Assembly (NCBI GenBank): GCA_022393335.1
Contig: JAJEKB010020949.1
Location: 90,331-154,330 of the forward strand
DNA length: 64,000 nucleotides
Origin: Macrotrachela quadricornifera
Lineage: Eukaryota > Rotifera > Eurotatoria > Philodinida > Philodinidae
Direction of reading: 5' to 3'
The notes below the pieces were generated by a model. That model was not told where the DNA came from and ran no database searches. It was given only the letters and a program-made list of their open reading frames with translations. Position numbers and translations under genes: made by a program. Position 1 is the stretch's first letter, and each line of letters begins with the position of its first letter. Shown piece after piece: positions 24,936-37,107 of this stretch.

Positions 24936-25612
24936 ATAATCTCATTATTGTATTTTAATGTTTGCTTCTTTTTCATTTATATAGATTCAAACTGATTAAT
25001 TAATTTGTCTTTGCTTTTTTTGAAATAAAAAGTAGGCTGCCATCTTTTGAATAACTTTTGATAGGAACGAGATAGAGAGCTGCGACTTTCGCCATTTTAA
25101 AGAGCAGAAACTGCCTTCCAATTCCATATAAAACACAAAGAGATAAGATCATGTAATGATACAAATGATCAGTTAGGTATTTTCTTCATCGCTAACATTT
25201 CCATAAATTCTAATACATATTTACTGTTCAGCAATAGACTCGAACGATGCTGTATCAAACTTTACAAGCTTCAGGTCTCTATCATTAAGATAGGATATTA
25301 ATTTTACTGGACAGAACAGTATCTCATTTTTCACATGTTCTAATTGATTTGTGGAATGTGAAAAATGTATAGAAAACTAAGTTATTTACTACGTGGAGGA
25401 TCACAAGATAATTAACTTCATCTTATAAAGAATGTTTCTGATTTAGGCAACGAAATAAAACTCTAATTTGAGATACAAACCGTTATAAGGCTGAAAATTT
25501 TATGGATCAGTAAGTTTTTTACTGATGAATATATGTATAAGTGAATAGTAGAAAATAGGAGCTTAATCATTAATGTTTTCGCTCCCATCCTTGATGCTTT
25601 CAACATATTCAT
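24936..25612. other. Spacer, nothing recognised
   Basis: This is AT-rich sequence with a GAAATAAAAAG at about 25021 that may serve as the polyadenylation signal of the preceding gene. Nothing else was recognised. Confidence 0.5.
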
Positions 25613-26110
25613 CTGCTCATCCGAAAACAAGCTCATGTTGATCAGTCAATCTGAAGCTGGTATTATTTTTTCGAATATAGGCTTTCATGCCAGCCCATGC
25701 TAACTCTAGAGGGTTCAATATACGATGTCTGGCAAGTAACCTGAAATGAACCGTAGTGACTCCTTCGAACTATATGAATCAGAAGATAGTGAGTTTATCT
25801 TACAACAGGAATACCGAAAAGTCTGCACAGCCTCCTTGACAACGTATTTATGTTTTTGGTATATTATATAATGCTTTATTTAGTAGTTCCGCTTTTAGAG
25901 CTGTACGCAAACATTTCAGTCAATGAGCATCGAACCAATACATAATTTTTTTGTTTATTGTAGGGCCTTTTTGAGGCTTTGTTCCTTCAGTTAATTAACA
26001 GTATTACGTGGCATTATCAATGCTAATTGTAATTTTGGCTTGAGGTTTTCGAAGATCAAGAGAAAGAAGGAACTTAGTTATAGATTACCACTCGAATTTT
26101 TTAAATTACC
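25613..26110 (-). mobile_element. Decayed DDE transposase (IS630/Tc1-mariner superfamily, DDE_3 type)
   Basis: Read on the minus strand in pieces across several frames, this region gives ISIDNA (second catalytic Asp), then LTEGTKPQKGPTINKK, then LNKALYNIPKT with YVVKEAVQT nearby. It ends in LNPLELAWAGMKAYIRKNN, where the Glu codon at 25704-25706 is the third catalytic residue. An in-frame TGA follows shortly after (FG-stop). Frames switch repeatedly and there are many stops, so it is dead. The N-terminal half, expected at about 26110-26600, is too eroded to follow. No terminal repeats were identified. Confidence 0.6.
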
Positions 26111-27107
26111 ATATTAACAACTTAGGAAAGAGAACGTCTTTGAAATCCAGTCAACAAAATTTGTTTCCTTTATGGAATGATCTTGATTACATTTGAAAAT
26201 ATCGACTGTAGGCAAATAAAACTCATTTTTTGCTGATCATGAATGTGCCTCTTGTATCGTTATAGTTTAAACAGTCAGCTTTTGTTGCAGAATATATCCA
26301 GATCATTCTCTTTTCCACCCTATCCGAGACAAAAGTTTCCTCGTGAAAAGAAACTATTGTTTCATTATTTCAAAAATCATCGAGTACGCGAAAATATTTC
26401 GCTTGCTGAATCATGAAAGTTATTACATCCAGCAGAATAGATGTTTTAGATATTTGTCTGTATTCATATATATGTTTTATCGCGTGTGATTTTTTTAAAC
26501 ATCAGATTTAAGGATATTTGTATGAATTCTCGAGATATTGATTCTTATTGTACAAAGTTTCATTTTATATGATGGAAATAAAGGAGAATATCGTACTAAA
26601 TACAAAATCTCATGCTCAAGATCTCATTTATAGGTAGCCAAGATCTTAGTATACGTACTATACCGAAGAATCGCACATAAGATCTTGGCCAAGATCTTGA
26701 TTACAAGATGTTCGACTGGGGAGGAAATATCACGAATCGGGGCTCAATTAGTGCATAAGACTACTCTACAAAATACGGTCCGTATCGAGAACTTAGGATA
26801 TGCAAGATCAGGGAAAAATGTTACACACAGATCAAACTCGATTTCAAGATGCATTGTTGCATTTGAACCAAGCTCATGATATTTACTACTAACTATCACT
26901 CCAACATCATTTCATGAGACAGTTGTAAACCCTTTCTTAGAGCATTAGGCATCAGTAAGATGTAGGCTTTGAACTTTGATGATCACCTAAAAGATTCTTT
27001 CCTGTCTCTTTAAGTATTTAATAAATATGAAAATGTACTCATAAAAACAATTGTATTACAATTGAAAGTTTGACAAGATTTAATTCTATATATTTGATCT
27101 ATGTCGA
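26111..27107. other. Spacer with eroded transposon sequence
   Basis: This is probably the degraded 5' half of the transposase. At 26597-26700 the words CAAGATCT and AAGATCTTGG recur in both orientations (CCAAGATCTTAG and TAAGATCTTGGCCAAGATCTTGA), a local palindromic cluster. The 64-codon plus frame at 26685 overlaps it and has no domain. Confidence 0.4.
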
Positions 27108-27819
27108 TTAGGTGATAGTAGGAAGTGCTTCAGTGTTGCACGAATCGGTGAGACTATACGTCTTATCACTAGTTTTGGCCTTCTGCAAATCCTTCTCATA
27201 ACGAATCAATTGCAGCATGAAGCCATTGTTCGGTTGAGCGATGTGTCGTCTTTCGATTAGGTAATCATAAGCTTCATACATTGTGTTTTTATGATGTCTG
27301 AAAAAAGAAAACGTAAAAAAAATCGATGTTTCGAAAATAAACAAATTCTTTTTACTTTAACAGATAAGCGAGAACGAATGAAGACGAACGTGAAATGCCT
27401 GCTTGACAATGAACTAAAACTTTTTCGTTTTTAGATTTACATTCATGCAAAAAGTTATTTATTCGGTCGAAATGTTGGGCAATGTCGAACTGACTAGTAT
27501 CGACCACATCGATCCGTAAAACATTGAAATGATTCAATATGTCCTCTTTTAATGTAAAATCACATATACTAACAATGTGTCGAATACCGAGTTCATTAAG
27601 TATCGTCATGTTATTTGCATTCCAGAAATCACCGTGATAGAGAAAATCGTCGATAATCAGAGACGGATAACGAGAAAGATGTTTGTCTATTGAGCCCTTC
27701 GGTTTTGACCACTTGAGGTCATACAAACGCTGTAAATAATCTATTTCTTCACTTGTAGCTTGCATATGTTGCTTTAGATGGTTAAACCTATCATTATGTG
27801 AAACAATCATAAGAGACAT
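27108..27819 (-). CDS. Dual-specificity protein phosphatase (VH1-like)
   Basis: Two exons on the minus strand, 27819-27356 and 27297-27108, are joined across a 58-bp intron (AA|A, Lys) to give 217 residues. The active-site loop is VHCQAGISRSSS with C138 as nucleophile and R144 binding phosphate. The general acid is probably D107 in VVDTSQFD. The N-terminal part (DDFLYHGDFWNANNMTILNE) is the usual start of the DSP fold. Such enzymes remove phosphate from Tyr and Ser/Thr residues, often on MAP kinases. No kinase-docking domain is seen, so it is a small atypical DSP. Without splicing, the first exon would stop right after LLK. All key residues are intact. Confidence 0.9.
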
Positions 27820-28147
27820 CTTCTGTCCTTGTTATCACAATGATGTTGATCTAAAATGTCAAAGTAGATATAGCTGAGCGACTAGCTAGTTGAAAACCTT
27901 GTCAGCACAAATCAAAGAACTTCTGCATAAGATTTCTGTTGTTGATTTTTGAAATTGATCATTAACTCACGTGAACAATCAAAAAAATTATCTTAGATTT
28001 GTTCTCCGAGTTACATATTTTCTCTAGCTAAAGATGAGCAGGCTTATGTCCAAGTATTTGAATCAATTGAGACACTTGAAGACTAGCACTGTATTTCAGA
28101 TATAGAAAACTGGTCAATATCCTATAGGATATTTTAAGTGTCGACTA

Positions 28148-28190
28148 CACTGCAAAAAAAAGGTATTTTACGAAATCCAAAAAGAATCTG
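28148..28190 (+). repeat. Single terminal-repeat end related to the 33331 MITE
   Basis: After TA at 28146-28147 comes CACTGCAAAAAAAAGGTATT, then TTACGAAATCC. This matches the ends of the MITE at 33331-33597, where CACTCTAAAAA leads into a GTATTTTACC stretch. I found no opposite end downstream, so the element is truncated or too diverged. Confidence 0.45.
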
Positions 28191-28429
28191 TCCATGAGCA
28201 TAATCTCAGAGCCTATCTTCGTTTCGTATAAAACTTCTTGATGAATGAAAAAAGTGGTTCAATACACAAAGCAGGGTACAAAGCTTTTACCGTGACAAGT
28301 CCAAAAGGTTGCTTACAGTGTCCTTCGAGAGATTAACAAAAAAAGGTGTCGTCAAGATGGATTCGTACAAAACTTTCCAAGGAATATTCATCTAATGAAG
28401 GCACCCTTGGAAATGATAAATCGTTTTCA

Positions 28430-28780
28430 AGTTGAGTCTGTGTGCATAATGTAGACTTTGAAGAAATAAGAAAGGCCCCTGAAGGATACCTTTCAGTAGG
28501 TCTTCTATCGAAAACTATCGTTATGTTACTAGACTTTTAGGTGAATGCTAACGAAGAACCCTCTATAGCTGTCATATTGCTTTTGAGGCCGAGCCCTGTG
28601 GGTTAGGTGAATCTAAACGAAGTACGAAAAACTTTAAATGAATGAGAGCTCATAAGCCTTCTTTTGAAAGTTACAGTCATTTTCCTTGAGTTTTAACGTA
28701 TAGTACCATAGATATCAATAGATTGAATAAGTGTATTTCTATTTAAGATTTCACAAATAGAACAGTCTATTTTTAAGGAG
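28430..28780 (+). repeat. Diverged relative of one arm of the 56211-56840 palindrome
   Basis: The order of words agrees with the left arm of the palindrome near 56.2 kb: GCATAATGTAGAC, then a CATAAG/CATAGG-CCT block, then a GAAAGTTACAG/GAGTTATAG block, then GAGTTTTA followed by GTATAGTACC against TTATAGTACA. Only one arm is evident here. It shows that the family is dispersed and old. Confidence 0.45.
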
Positions 28781-29639
28781 AAACTTACTTAGAAGTAAGA
28801 AGCTACAATCAACCTGAACAAATAAGAAATCCAATAATAAATACAAGCAGTGTGAATCCAGGTGATCCATCAGGTCTCCATGTCATCAAAATCGCCGATT
28901 TTATCGCGATGCCTCGGCCGAAAAATCGTGCGGTTAATCACGATAATATCATCCAGAATGGCGATTTTTCACGATTGTTTTGCTGATTTTTGCAATAAAT
29001 CGCGATTTATGAAAGGTCTTGACTAGTCAGTAAACGTTATCTGTTTGGACTTTCTCTTTAACTACAATTGTATCCACACCGATATCACTATCTCATATAC
29101 CTATACCCATAATGGTATACCACTATACTAATACCCTGATGAGTATCTTACTATATCTATATCCGTAATGGAAAATATTTGAGATCTCTCTATGAAGTGA
29201 ACTAAACTCTGTCTGCAGAGAGAGAGAAACTGCACTATAATGAATGTATTCGAAAAAGAAAAAATAAGGACAAACTATGAACAAAAAACGAAATAGAAGG
29301 ACTGACTCCAAAAAGAATGAATCAAACACGTACATATATATGAATGAAATGAAAAAGAGAGAAAGAATGATATCAAAGATAACATTCTTTCTCGAAAAAC
29401 TGGATATGAAATGAAGAAGCACAAAACACTATGCAAGTGAAAAAAAGAAAGAATGTCTCTAAACGTGATGTATTGCAGAGAAGAAAGAGAACCGGTAGCG
29501 AAGACACTCACCATCGCTAATAACATATCTTTTCAAATCTCCAAGAAACTAATAAGTTATAATCAATCTATTGGTCAAAAGTAGCATTAGCGCGGAGGTT
29601 TTCGACGTATAATTATTAGCTAAGTATGACGGCATAGTT

Positions 29640-29870
29640 TTTAATTTGTAGAGTGCCTTCAAGGCTAGGTCATAACAGAGTCCGACTTTTGAATTCTCTT
29701 TTGTTTGATTTTTAAAATACTTCGTTAGAAAATTTTCAAATTCCAAGCGCTAATGAAAATGAAGTGTCATGGTATTTTATTTCAACAAAAGAGAAATTCA
29801 AAACTTGGACTCTATTAAGACGTAGCCCTAATTGCCTGCTATAGAATAAAAAAAATATCCCTTCTGGTTC
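29640..29870. repeat. Degenerate palindromic element
   Basis: AACAGAGTCCGACTTTTGAA on the left pairs with TTCAAAACTTGGACTCTATT on the right, and TTCTCTTTTGTTTGA pairs with TCAACAAAAGAGAA. The centre is near 29730. The two minus-strand frames at 29549-29746 and 29736-29951 are the two arms read through and are not genes. Confidence 0.55.
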
Positions 29871-31004
29871 AACAACTACTAAAGAGATATGAATCGTATC
29901 TATTAAAATGGATATCCTTTTCTGAGACAATGTTGTAATACCACGTGGCAAGAAATAAATAACAGATTGATGTATCCATGGATTTCGCTCTCGTAGTTTG
30001 TTCTCACAGTCTTACACTCCTTTCCTTTCTTTCTCTGTTTTTCTTTTTCGTCTCTGTTTGTTCTTTTTTCCTTTCATTTTCTTCTCTTTTCTTCATTTCT
30101 TACGAATTTTATCTTACTATTTTATTATGCCAACGTCCCTTCAAGTGTTAATCAATAATCTATACAATGTTGGAGACAGGACAGTGTAAAACGCTTTGCA
30201 TTAATCATATAGCTTATGCTTTATACATATTTTCTTTATATATGCAAGCACTGCAGAGTGTAGCATACAGCACCAGCAAAAAAATCCCTTCTCTACCGAG
30301 TCGTTATTAAGAAATCCTTCCTCGCGTAAACAGTATACTCGAAAAAATTGATTTTGAGAAAAAGGCTAGATAAGTTTTAGAAGTTGATTTTTGCGAAACA
30401 CATCTGAACTATGTATCAGCGTTCAGGATAGGCTATAAATATGTGATCTTAGTCTTAAGTGTTAATAATCTTGTAGTGAGTAGTATCTAAAACAAACTTT
30501 ACGGAATGCTGATGTAAAAAGAGAAAGCCGCCTAACAAACAGCGAAAATTTCTCGAAAAGTATTATAGTGGGAGCCAAGTTTTAGACGACAAATGCGTCA
30601 AAATCAATTCATTATGTGTTAAGCCATAGTTATTCTGAAAGAGGAAACTTTGATGCATCTTCCTATGATAAAATCTCGACGTCGACTTTTCTTTGAAAAA
30701 TTGACGGGGACCCTAATATAAAAAAAAGAGTAAAAGAGCAACAATATTTTATAGTACGTAGCATCCGTAATTCAATTTTTTCTAACTGAAGACATCACTT
30801 AGATTTGCTATTTTCTCTTTCTTTGAATTAGAAGATATTACGATAAGTAAATGATTGTGTTAGTCGTAATTTAGTAGGGATATTACAAAAACCCTAATTT
30901 TTTTTATTAAACTCAGGATTTATCATCATTATCAAAAAAACTGCCGATTAATCGTCCAAATCAGGGTGATTTTGAAGACATGAGTAGTACTTTAGAACTA
31001 TGAA

Positions 31005-32060
31005 TAGCACTTTTCTCTTCCAAAAAAGAAAAGAAAGTCGGAAAACTTTTCTTTTTATTTTTCGTGTTCAAGATCAAATAAGTACGTCTCTGTGATGATT
31101 TAACAAGCAAAATAACCAAAGAAATCAAAACGAAAGTTGAATTAGTTGTTTTATTTTTAAAAAAATGGCATATTCGGAATCCATATTAAGTTTTGCATAT
31201 AGTTACGTCCTCAGAACCTATCTAGGGTTAGTTGCCATAACTTTTCAAGGCTTAGCTAGAGGTAATCCCTATAAATTTTCAAGGCTTATCAAGAAGTGAT
31301 TCCCATATATTTTCAAGATCTGTCTAGAAGTAATTCTTATTACTTTTTAGAACCTATATAGAAGTAGCTCCTATCAGTTTTCAAAGCCTACGTAACGAGG
31401 ACCTCGATAACTGCTATAGTAGAGATGGACTAATATCAATGCGATATTGATAGTTTCCCAAGAAAAACCAAATTCGAAAATTGTGAGAAATTAATTATAG
31501 ATCCATGTTCTTCGACCCCAAAAACCTTCCACCAAACTTTATAGAAAAATCATTATTTTCGACAAACAGCCTATTCGGAACGAAAGCGCCAAGAATCTAA
31601 AATTGATTGCTCCATATTTTTGAATTTGATTTTTCTTGTTAAACTACGGATACTGTATTTGTTATATTGTATTTTCGAACCAAAGAGTATTAGGAGCACC
31701 TCCACATAGTTCTGAAAAAATTATAGGGACTTCTCCTAGACAATGACCAAAAAGTTATAGAAACCACTGCTAGATAGACCTTGAAAAGGTGTGGAAACCA
31801 AACCTAGATAGATCCTAAAAATTTAATTATATGCATAATTTAATGTTGATTTCTAATACATTGTCTTCTTCGAAGAAAAGCAACTCATTCGACTTTCTCT
31901 TCACTTTCATTCTCTTTCTTTTGGGCTTCTTTCAACTTTTTCTTGTTCAAACGGTATAAAAGCCTACTCTTCTGATCTCAAGCACAAAAAAAGAAAGTTT
32001 TTCGGCATCCCTTTCTAAAAGTATAATGAAAGTGAAAGTGCTGCCTCTATTTAGGACCTA
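31005..32060. mobile_element. About 1-kb fold-back element with subterminal tandem repeats
   Basis: The outer arms pair around 31005-31090 and 31975-32060 (AAAGTCGGAAAACTTTTC against GAAAGTTTTTCGGCATCC). Inside the left arm, at about 31210-31400, a degenerate unit of about 45 bp repeats four or five times (TTTTCAAGGCTTAGCTAGA, then GGTAATCCCTATAA). The reverse complement of the same unit repeats at about 31700-31830 (CTAGATAGACCTTGAAAAG). So both arms carry matching tandem arrays in inverted orientation. No coding sequence is seen inside. Confidence 0.6.
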
Positions 32061-33330
32061 TGGCTATCCATTGTGTAGGACTTGCGGATCTAAGATACCT
32101 TCACTGTATATGATCATGAGGTATAAGTTATACCGCTGAGAGATTTCTTTTTTGCTCCGACATAGATATGAATTGCTACGCTATGGATAAACACACAAAC
32201 ATACATATAGTTTTTGGGATTAAAATCTTGACTACGGTCAAGTGGATAAGATTTATTCGAAGCAACGTACAAGTACCATAAATCACACAATGCAAGATTT
32301 AATTAATGTTCCTTCACTTCACTGTTCAAGAATAGCTATGCATTACCTAGTTGATGATGATCTCTACAGGTTTCGATCATCAACTTAATGGCAGTCTTCC
32401 ACAATATAAATGATTTCTTTAGTAATTAACAGAAACCAAACATGGCATTATCTATATAATTGCATGATTCTAGGATCCTTCCTCTAGATTGTTTTAACCG
32501 TTGCTAGTATATCTTTTCACCAAAAGATGCGCCGTGGAATTCTCTACAAAAATGTATAAGGGCATTTGATTTCAAATGCGAGTATAAAATAAGGAAGAAG
32601 AAATGTTGTGAAGCTTCAATATGTCCAATTTCCTAATTAAAAAACTGGTATTCTTCATTTTACTTTTTGGCACACTGTAGCATAAAAATACAAAGTAGCC
32701 ATTTGGTAACCTGGAAAAACTCTATCTTCCAGATGTGATTAAATTTTTTTTCCATTAGAACATGCAGTATAGGAGAAAGTTTTCTTTTCCCAGGTTTTGC
32801 AAAAGTTGCATTTTTAACGGAGCAGCTTCGAGATACTTATGAAAACTCACACGTAAAAATCAAAGAATAATTTCTCAAGATAGAGATCCTCTTATACGTT
32901 ATTGTGGAGAATTCTGCAACGCAGATTTTGGCAAAAAATAAAGAAACAAGTATTGAAACTACATAGAAAAGATTTAACAATAGACATGAACTATTTCTTC
33001 TAGACGATGCGATATATCTGCACAGACGCTTCTTCACTATTTCTTTCTTATGCTTTCTATCTTCGCTGATAAAGTCTACTACATTTTGTTGTATCCTTGT
33101 GACGATAAGTGTTCTTAAGTTAGGTATTACAGCGAACATTGCTGCATTCATAGCCAAACGAATAAATAAGGAATGCTTGATAGTATACATTATCGCATGT
33201 ACTTCCAGATGAGGCACAGCGATCCAATGCTACGTGAATTCAACTTGAACAGCCTCCACACAAGAACTGATAAATCTTAAATGGTTTTGCGAAACTATCA
33301 TTGATATGGTGCAATCGAACGAAACTATTA

Positions 33331-33597
33331 CACTCTAAAAAGAAGTAGGTATTTTACCGAACCCCAGCAAACGTTCCAAAGATGTCTAAAAGCGTCAAAA
33401 GACTTTCAAAGTCTCTGAGGAAAGGACAAAAATATCTACGAAATCTTTAAAGGTTCTTCCCTTAGATGCAATCTCGGAATCTTTTCCTATAAAACCTTTT
33501 TTACCATTTTTTTGAGACTCTGGAGATCTTTCGACGCTTTTAGAAATGCCCGGAATCTATTTTTAGGATTTGGTAAAACACTTCTTTTTTTAGAGTG
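33331..33597. mobile_element. 267-bp MITE with TA target duplication
   Basis: The ends are CACTCTAAAAAGAAGT and, inverted, CACTCTAAAAAAAGAAGT, bordered by TA at 33329-33330 and 33598-33599. Pairing continues inward (GTATTTTACCGAA with TTTGGTAAAACAC, and TAAAAGCGTCAAAAGA with TCGACGCTTTTA). It is non-coding. A further end of the same family, TTTTTTACAGTG followed by TA, lies at about 33994-34011. Confidence 0.8.
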
Positions 33598-35501
33598 TAG
33601 TTAACTAACGAAATCATGAGCGACTTCATAAAACATCAGAAGGTTTCATATATTTGTTGCGAAGCCACATATATTTTCGTAAGTATTGCAAAAGTTCTCT
33701 AGTAGTTTCATACAGTGTGTCCGGAACTATTAGAGAACTTACGCAACTATGAATGGTTTCGTAGAACGTATGCGGAACTAGCACCGATTTTGTACAAAAG
33801 ATACGAAGCTATCAAAAGATCAGTGAATAATGCTCGGAACTTGTAGACGGTTTTGTAGGAAAAGTTCATAACCCTCTTCAATTTTCCGAACTTAAAAAAT
33901 TCTGTAGAAAAATTACGAAAAGATTTCTATGTCATGAAACTTACAATCGTTGCGTAAAACACTGCAACATCTTCAAAGTTCAGTAGATGACCCTTTTTTT
34001 TTTACAGTGTAGAGTCCTGTGAAACAGTCACAAATCCCGAAATATATCCTATTTGTTCTATTCCATGGGCAATCTAGATTGTCTCAAAAATTTTTTTGGA
34101 TGAAACAAATTAAGTATGGATGTTTCGAGATTTTTGATTTTGCATCTCAGAACACGTTGTAAAATTCAATGATGTGAGTGTTACTTTATCACTTTCTAAC
34201 AAAACATAAAGATACCTGCGTATCTTCTGAAGAAGACATAAGTAAATATTATGGCGTCATCTGCATGGCTGCAATATGAGAAAACTAATAATATTCAAAT
34301 TCGATTATTCATACTATTTTCATTCAACACTCTGTATAGGTTAACATAGTTGTAGGCTCTGAAAATAAGGAATTTCTAAGTATTGGTTAATTGCCCAATT
34401 TTGAAAATTCAAAGAAATCCACTATAAGTATGAGAGAAAATCAAAATACATGAGTACAGCCTTCAAAAAAAGAATGTGGGTATATTTTTTGACCAATCTA
34501 TAACATTGAATGACCTCTTAATTTCAGAGCGCATCGCTTATAAGAAGTTCATGCAGTAACGATCATTCGCAAGCGTGAATTTCCAATCGCAGTGTGGCAG
34601 TGAAAGTAGTTGATGGCGAAACACATCATTTTTGTTCACCGACATTCTAAAAGAATTTTCCTTAATATTATAGCAATCGTATTAACATTACAATTTCTAC
34701 AGAGAATTTCACGCAATTCGACTCCTAGCATTAAACTGCTGTGCTCGCTCATAGTTGACGACATCGAAGAAATACGCGACTTTGATGAAAATATCATTTT
34801 GACAAAATATAAACATTATCAGTGAAAGACAATGCACACCAAGCTTTTCATGATCTTTTGTTGTTAACGCCATCTGACCTCTGCACACCATATTACTATT
34901 TCTTTAACAATTAAACGAATATTTCTAATAGTGCTGGCTATTTAAGCGCCCACTGAACCGATCGCAGAGACTTGATCTAGTTTTGTTAAACGATAAATGC
35001 CGTATCTCGAGTCATGCTTTGTGCATAACTGCTTTCATCTGGCGGATGTAAATCTGTGTACAAATGGCGCCTGTAAAACAGTAACGTGATATACAAGTGA
35101 CTCATCACCATAACTCATATTTTGAAGAAATTTAATGAATAGTCTTCAATATAAGTTTTACATTTTTGAGCAATGTCAAGTATAGATAATGTTAAAAAAC
35201 TTCTAAGGTTAGCTTCTTGTTTTTTTTTATAAACTTACTCAAAATATGCTTATGTCCACTTAACTTTGAAAATGAGCAGTAGATACGTCTAACTGTCTCT
35301 AACGTATATTGTCTAAGTCTACAGTTTGACTGGCAAACTGAAAGTATGACCCCTTCAACTTTCATTTATTGTCTTTCTTTCTTTGTCAATGCGTATAAGT
35401 AAGATAACGAGATAGAGAATATCATCATTCGTTCTGTTGTTTCAAATATCTTTTTATCTCTTCACATGTTGTTTATTCTATGTTGACGCACACTAACTAC
35501 A

Positions 35502-36116
35502 ATGGCGTCATACAAATTACATTATTCCAATCTACGTGGTCGTGGAGAAGTAGCTCGTCTTATTTTTGCTGCTGCAGGTCAACAATTTGATGATATTCGA
35601 TATGAGCGAGCTCAGTGGGCACCACACAAAACTGTAATGCCTCTGGGTCAGATGCCTGTACTTGAATTTAATGGAATCAAATTGCCACAATCGCTAGCAA
35701 TCGCTCGATTTCTTGCCAAACAATTTCAACTAGCAGGCAGAGATAATTTGGAACAAGCAAAAATAGGTGCTGTCGCCGATACGGTAGCTGATCTCATGGC
35801 TTAATATGGTCCAACATACAAGGAACAAATAGAAACAAAAAATCAAGCATGTATACAAAAGGTTTTAGCTGAATAGTTACTTCAACATCTAACAAATCTA
35901 GAAACCTTAGGCCAAATGTATAGTGATAGTGGTTATTTCTTTGTAGGCAATCATCTTACATGGGTCGATTTATTTCTATACGATTTGCTTGAGACTATTT
36001 TTAACACGATGATCAGATTCTTGTTAAATATCCATGGTTGAAACAATCATGAAGAAGTTGAAAAACAACCAAAAATTGCAGATTAACTCAAGAATCGACC
36101 TCAGACACTAGTTTAA
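35502..36116 (+). pseudogene. Sigma-type glutathione S-transferase pseudogene, intronless
   Basis: The first 100 codons are intact and give the thioredoxin-like N-domain: YKLHYSNLRGRGEVARLIF with the catalytic Tyr near residue 8, LGQMPVLEF with the cis-proline, and LPQSLAIARFLA binding the glutathione gamma-glutamyl group. A TAA at 35802 ends the frame. Beyond it the C-domain is still legible (YGPTYKEQIETKN, GNHLTWVDLFLYD, KYPWLK, KNRPQTLV) but is broken by a TAG at 35874, frameshifts near 36008 and 36045, and a TAA at 36084. The natural stop would be TAA at 36114. No intron is present. A decayed, possibly retrocopied gene is the simplest reading. The N-domain alone could still be made, but it would lack the helical domain. 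Confidence 0.85.
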
Positions 36117-37107
36117 ATTAATAAATGAATAAAAAATATATTGCTAAATGTTATTTTAACTTTTTACATTCGAATAATATATTTATTTTTAATGAAAATA
36201 GAATGAAAAACATATTTGATATCTGTGAATTTAATTCAACTAATGTTTCAAAACTTCGAAGTTTAATATTGTTACAATTCTAAACATGTAAGATCAATTA
36301 TTTGTCTGAAATCATCCTCTAAAAAACAGAGAAATATGTAAAATATATTTCAGTAACATTATTTTAAAAAAATTAAGAAATAAAAGGAGTTTTTTGTAAA
36401 TAATCTGACTAATTGAAATAACATAACGAAAGTGTATGTTTTTAACATTTTCGAAGGGCAATATTATGTTTTCTTTGAGATGAAAATTATTAACATCAAA
36501 TTTGAAGCATGTATAAATGAACTTGAAAAGATTAAGGAATAGAATTTTTTTAATTACAATATAGATATCATAATAATATTTAAAACATCTATCAGCATGC
36601 AATTGACAAATAAAGGTTTGAAAATATAGATGTTAAGTATTATCAGAATATTAATTTGTTTTTTTTCTAGAAATGTATGTTTTTCTATCATTCACACATT
36701 TTTATATTTTGCTTTCAAGATATCCAAAGCTTTTATTATCATACAGTTCTCGATCTTTACATAAATATTTAGAACGCATGACTAATGTTATTTGTTTACA
36801 ATTCAACAATTGCTATACTAAAGATTTTTTGACAAATCGATAGGATATTCTCTATCTATAACTATCAATTAGAATTTTTTCTTTTTATTTACTTTAACAA
36901 AATATTTTTCATATTTATTAGATATTCAGTTGAATATAGTGCACCATTGAATATACTAATTTAGATTAAGCTCAATTGTAAAAAAAAAATTATTTATACA
37001 TAATAATTATGTAGATGTTATCTAGATTATATTTTAAATTTTAAAATAGAATATTCTTGATTATTGATTAATTTTCTTTTAATAGAAGTATATCCTTTAA
37101 GAGATAT
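36117..37107. other. AT-rich spacer between the GST copy and the TRAF gene
   Basis: Very AT-rich. The 96-codon minus frame at 36312-36602 is Lys/Ile/Phe/Asn low complexity and is not believed. No repeat or RNA gene was recognised. Confidence 0.55.

Larger units (their letters stand above)
27820..35501. other. Long gene-poor region with several fold-back repeats
   Basis: Between the phosphatase and the GST copy no intact gene is supported. Recognised items are listed separately: a transposon end at 28148, a palindrome relative at 28430-28780, fold-backs at about 29640-29870 and 31005-32060, and a MITE at 33331-33597. A GC-richer patch at 28885-29015 repeats AATCGCGATTTT-like words in both orientations. 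The 126-codon frame at 32837-33217 (-) has no recognisable domain. Confidence 0.5.

Noticed and set aside
29123..29526. Overlapping minus-strand frames rich in Phe, Ser and Leu
   Set aside because: They are the complement of a GA-rich tract (GAAAGAGAGAAAGAA) and are low complexity.
32837..33217. A 126-codon minus-strand frame with one hydrophobic stretch
   Set aside because: No family recognised. Composition follows local AT content, and it sits in a repeat-rich region. Transcript evidence would be needed.
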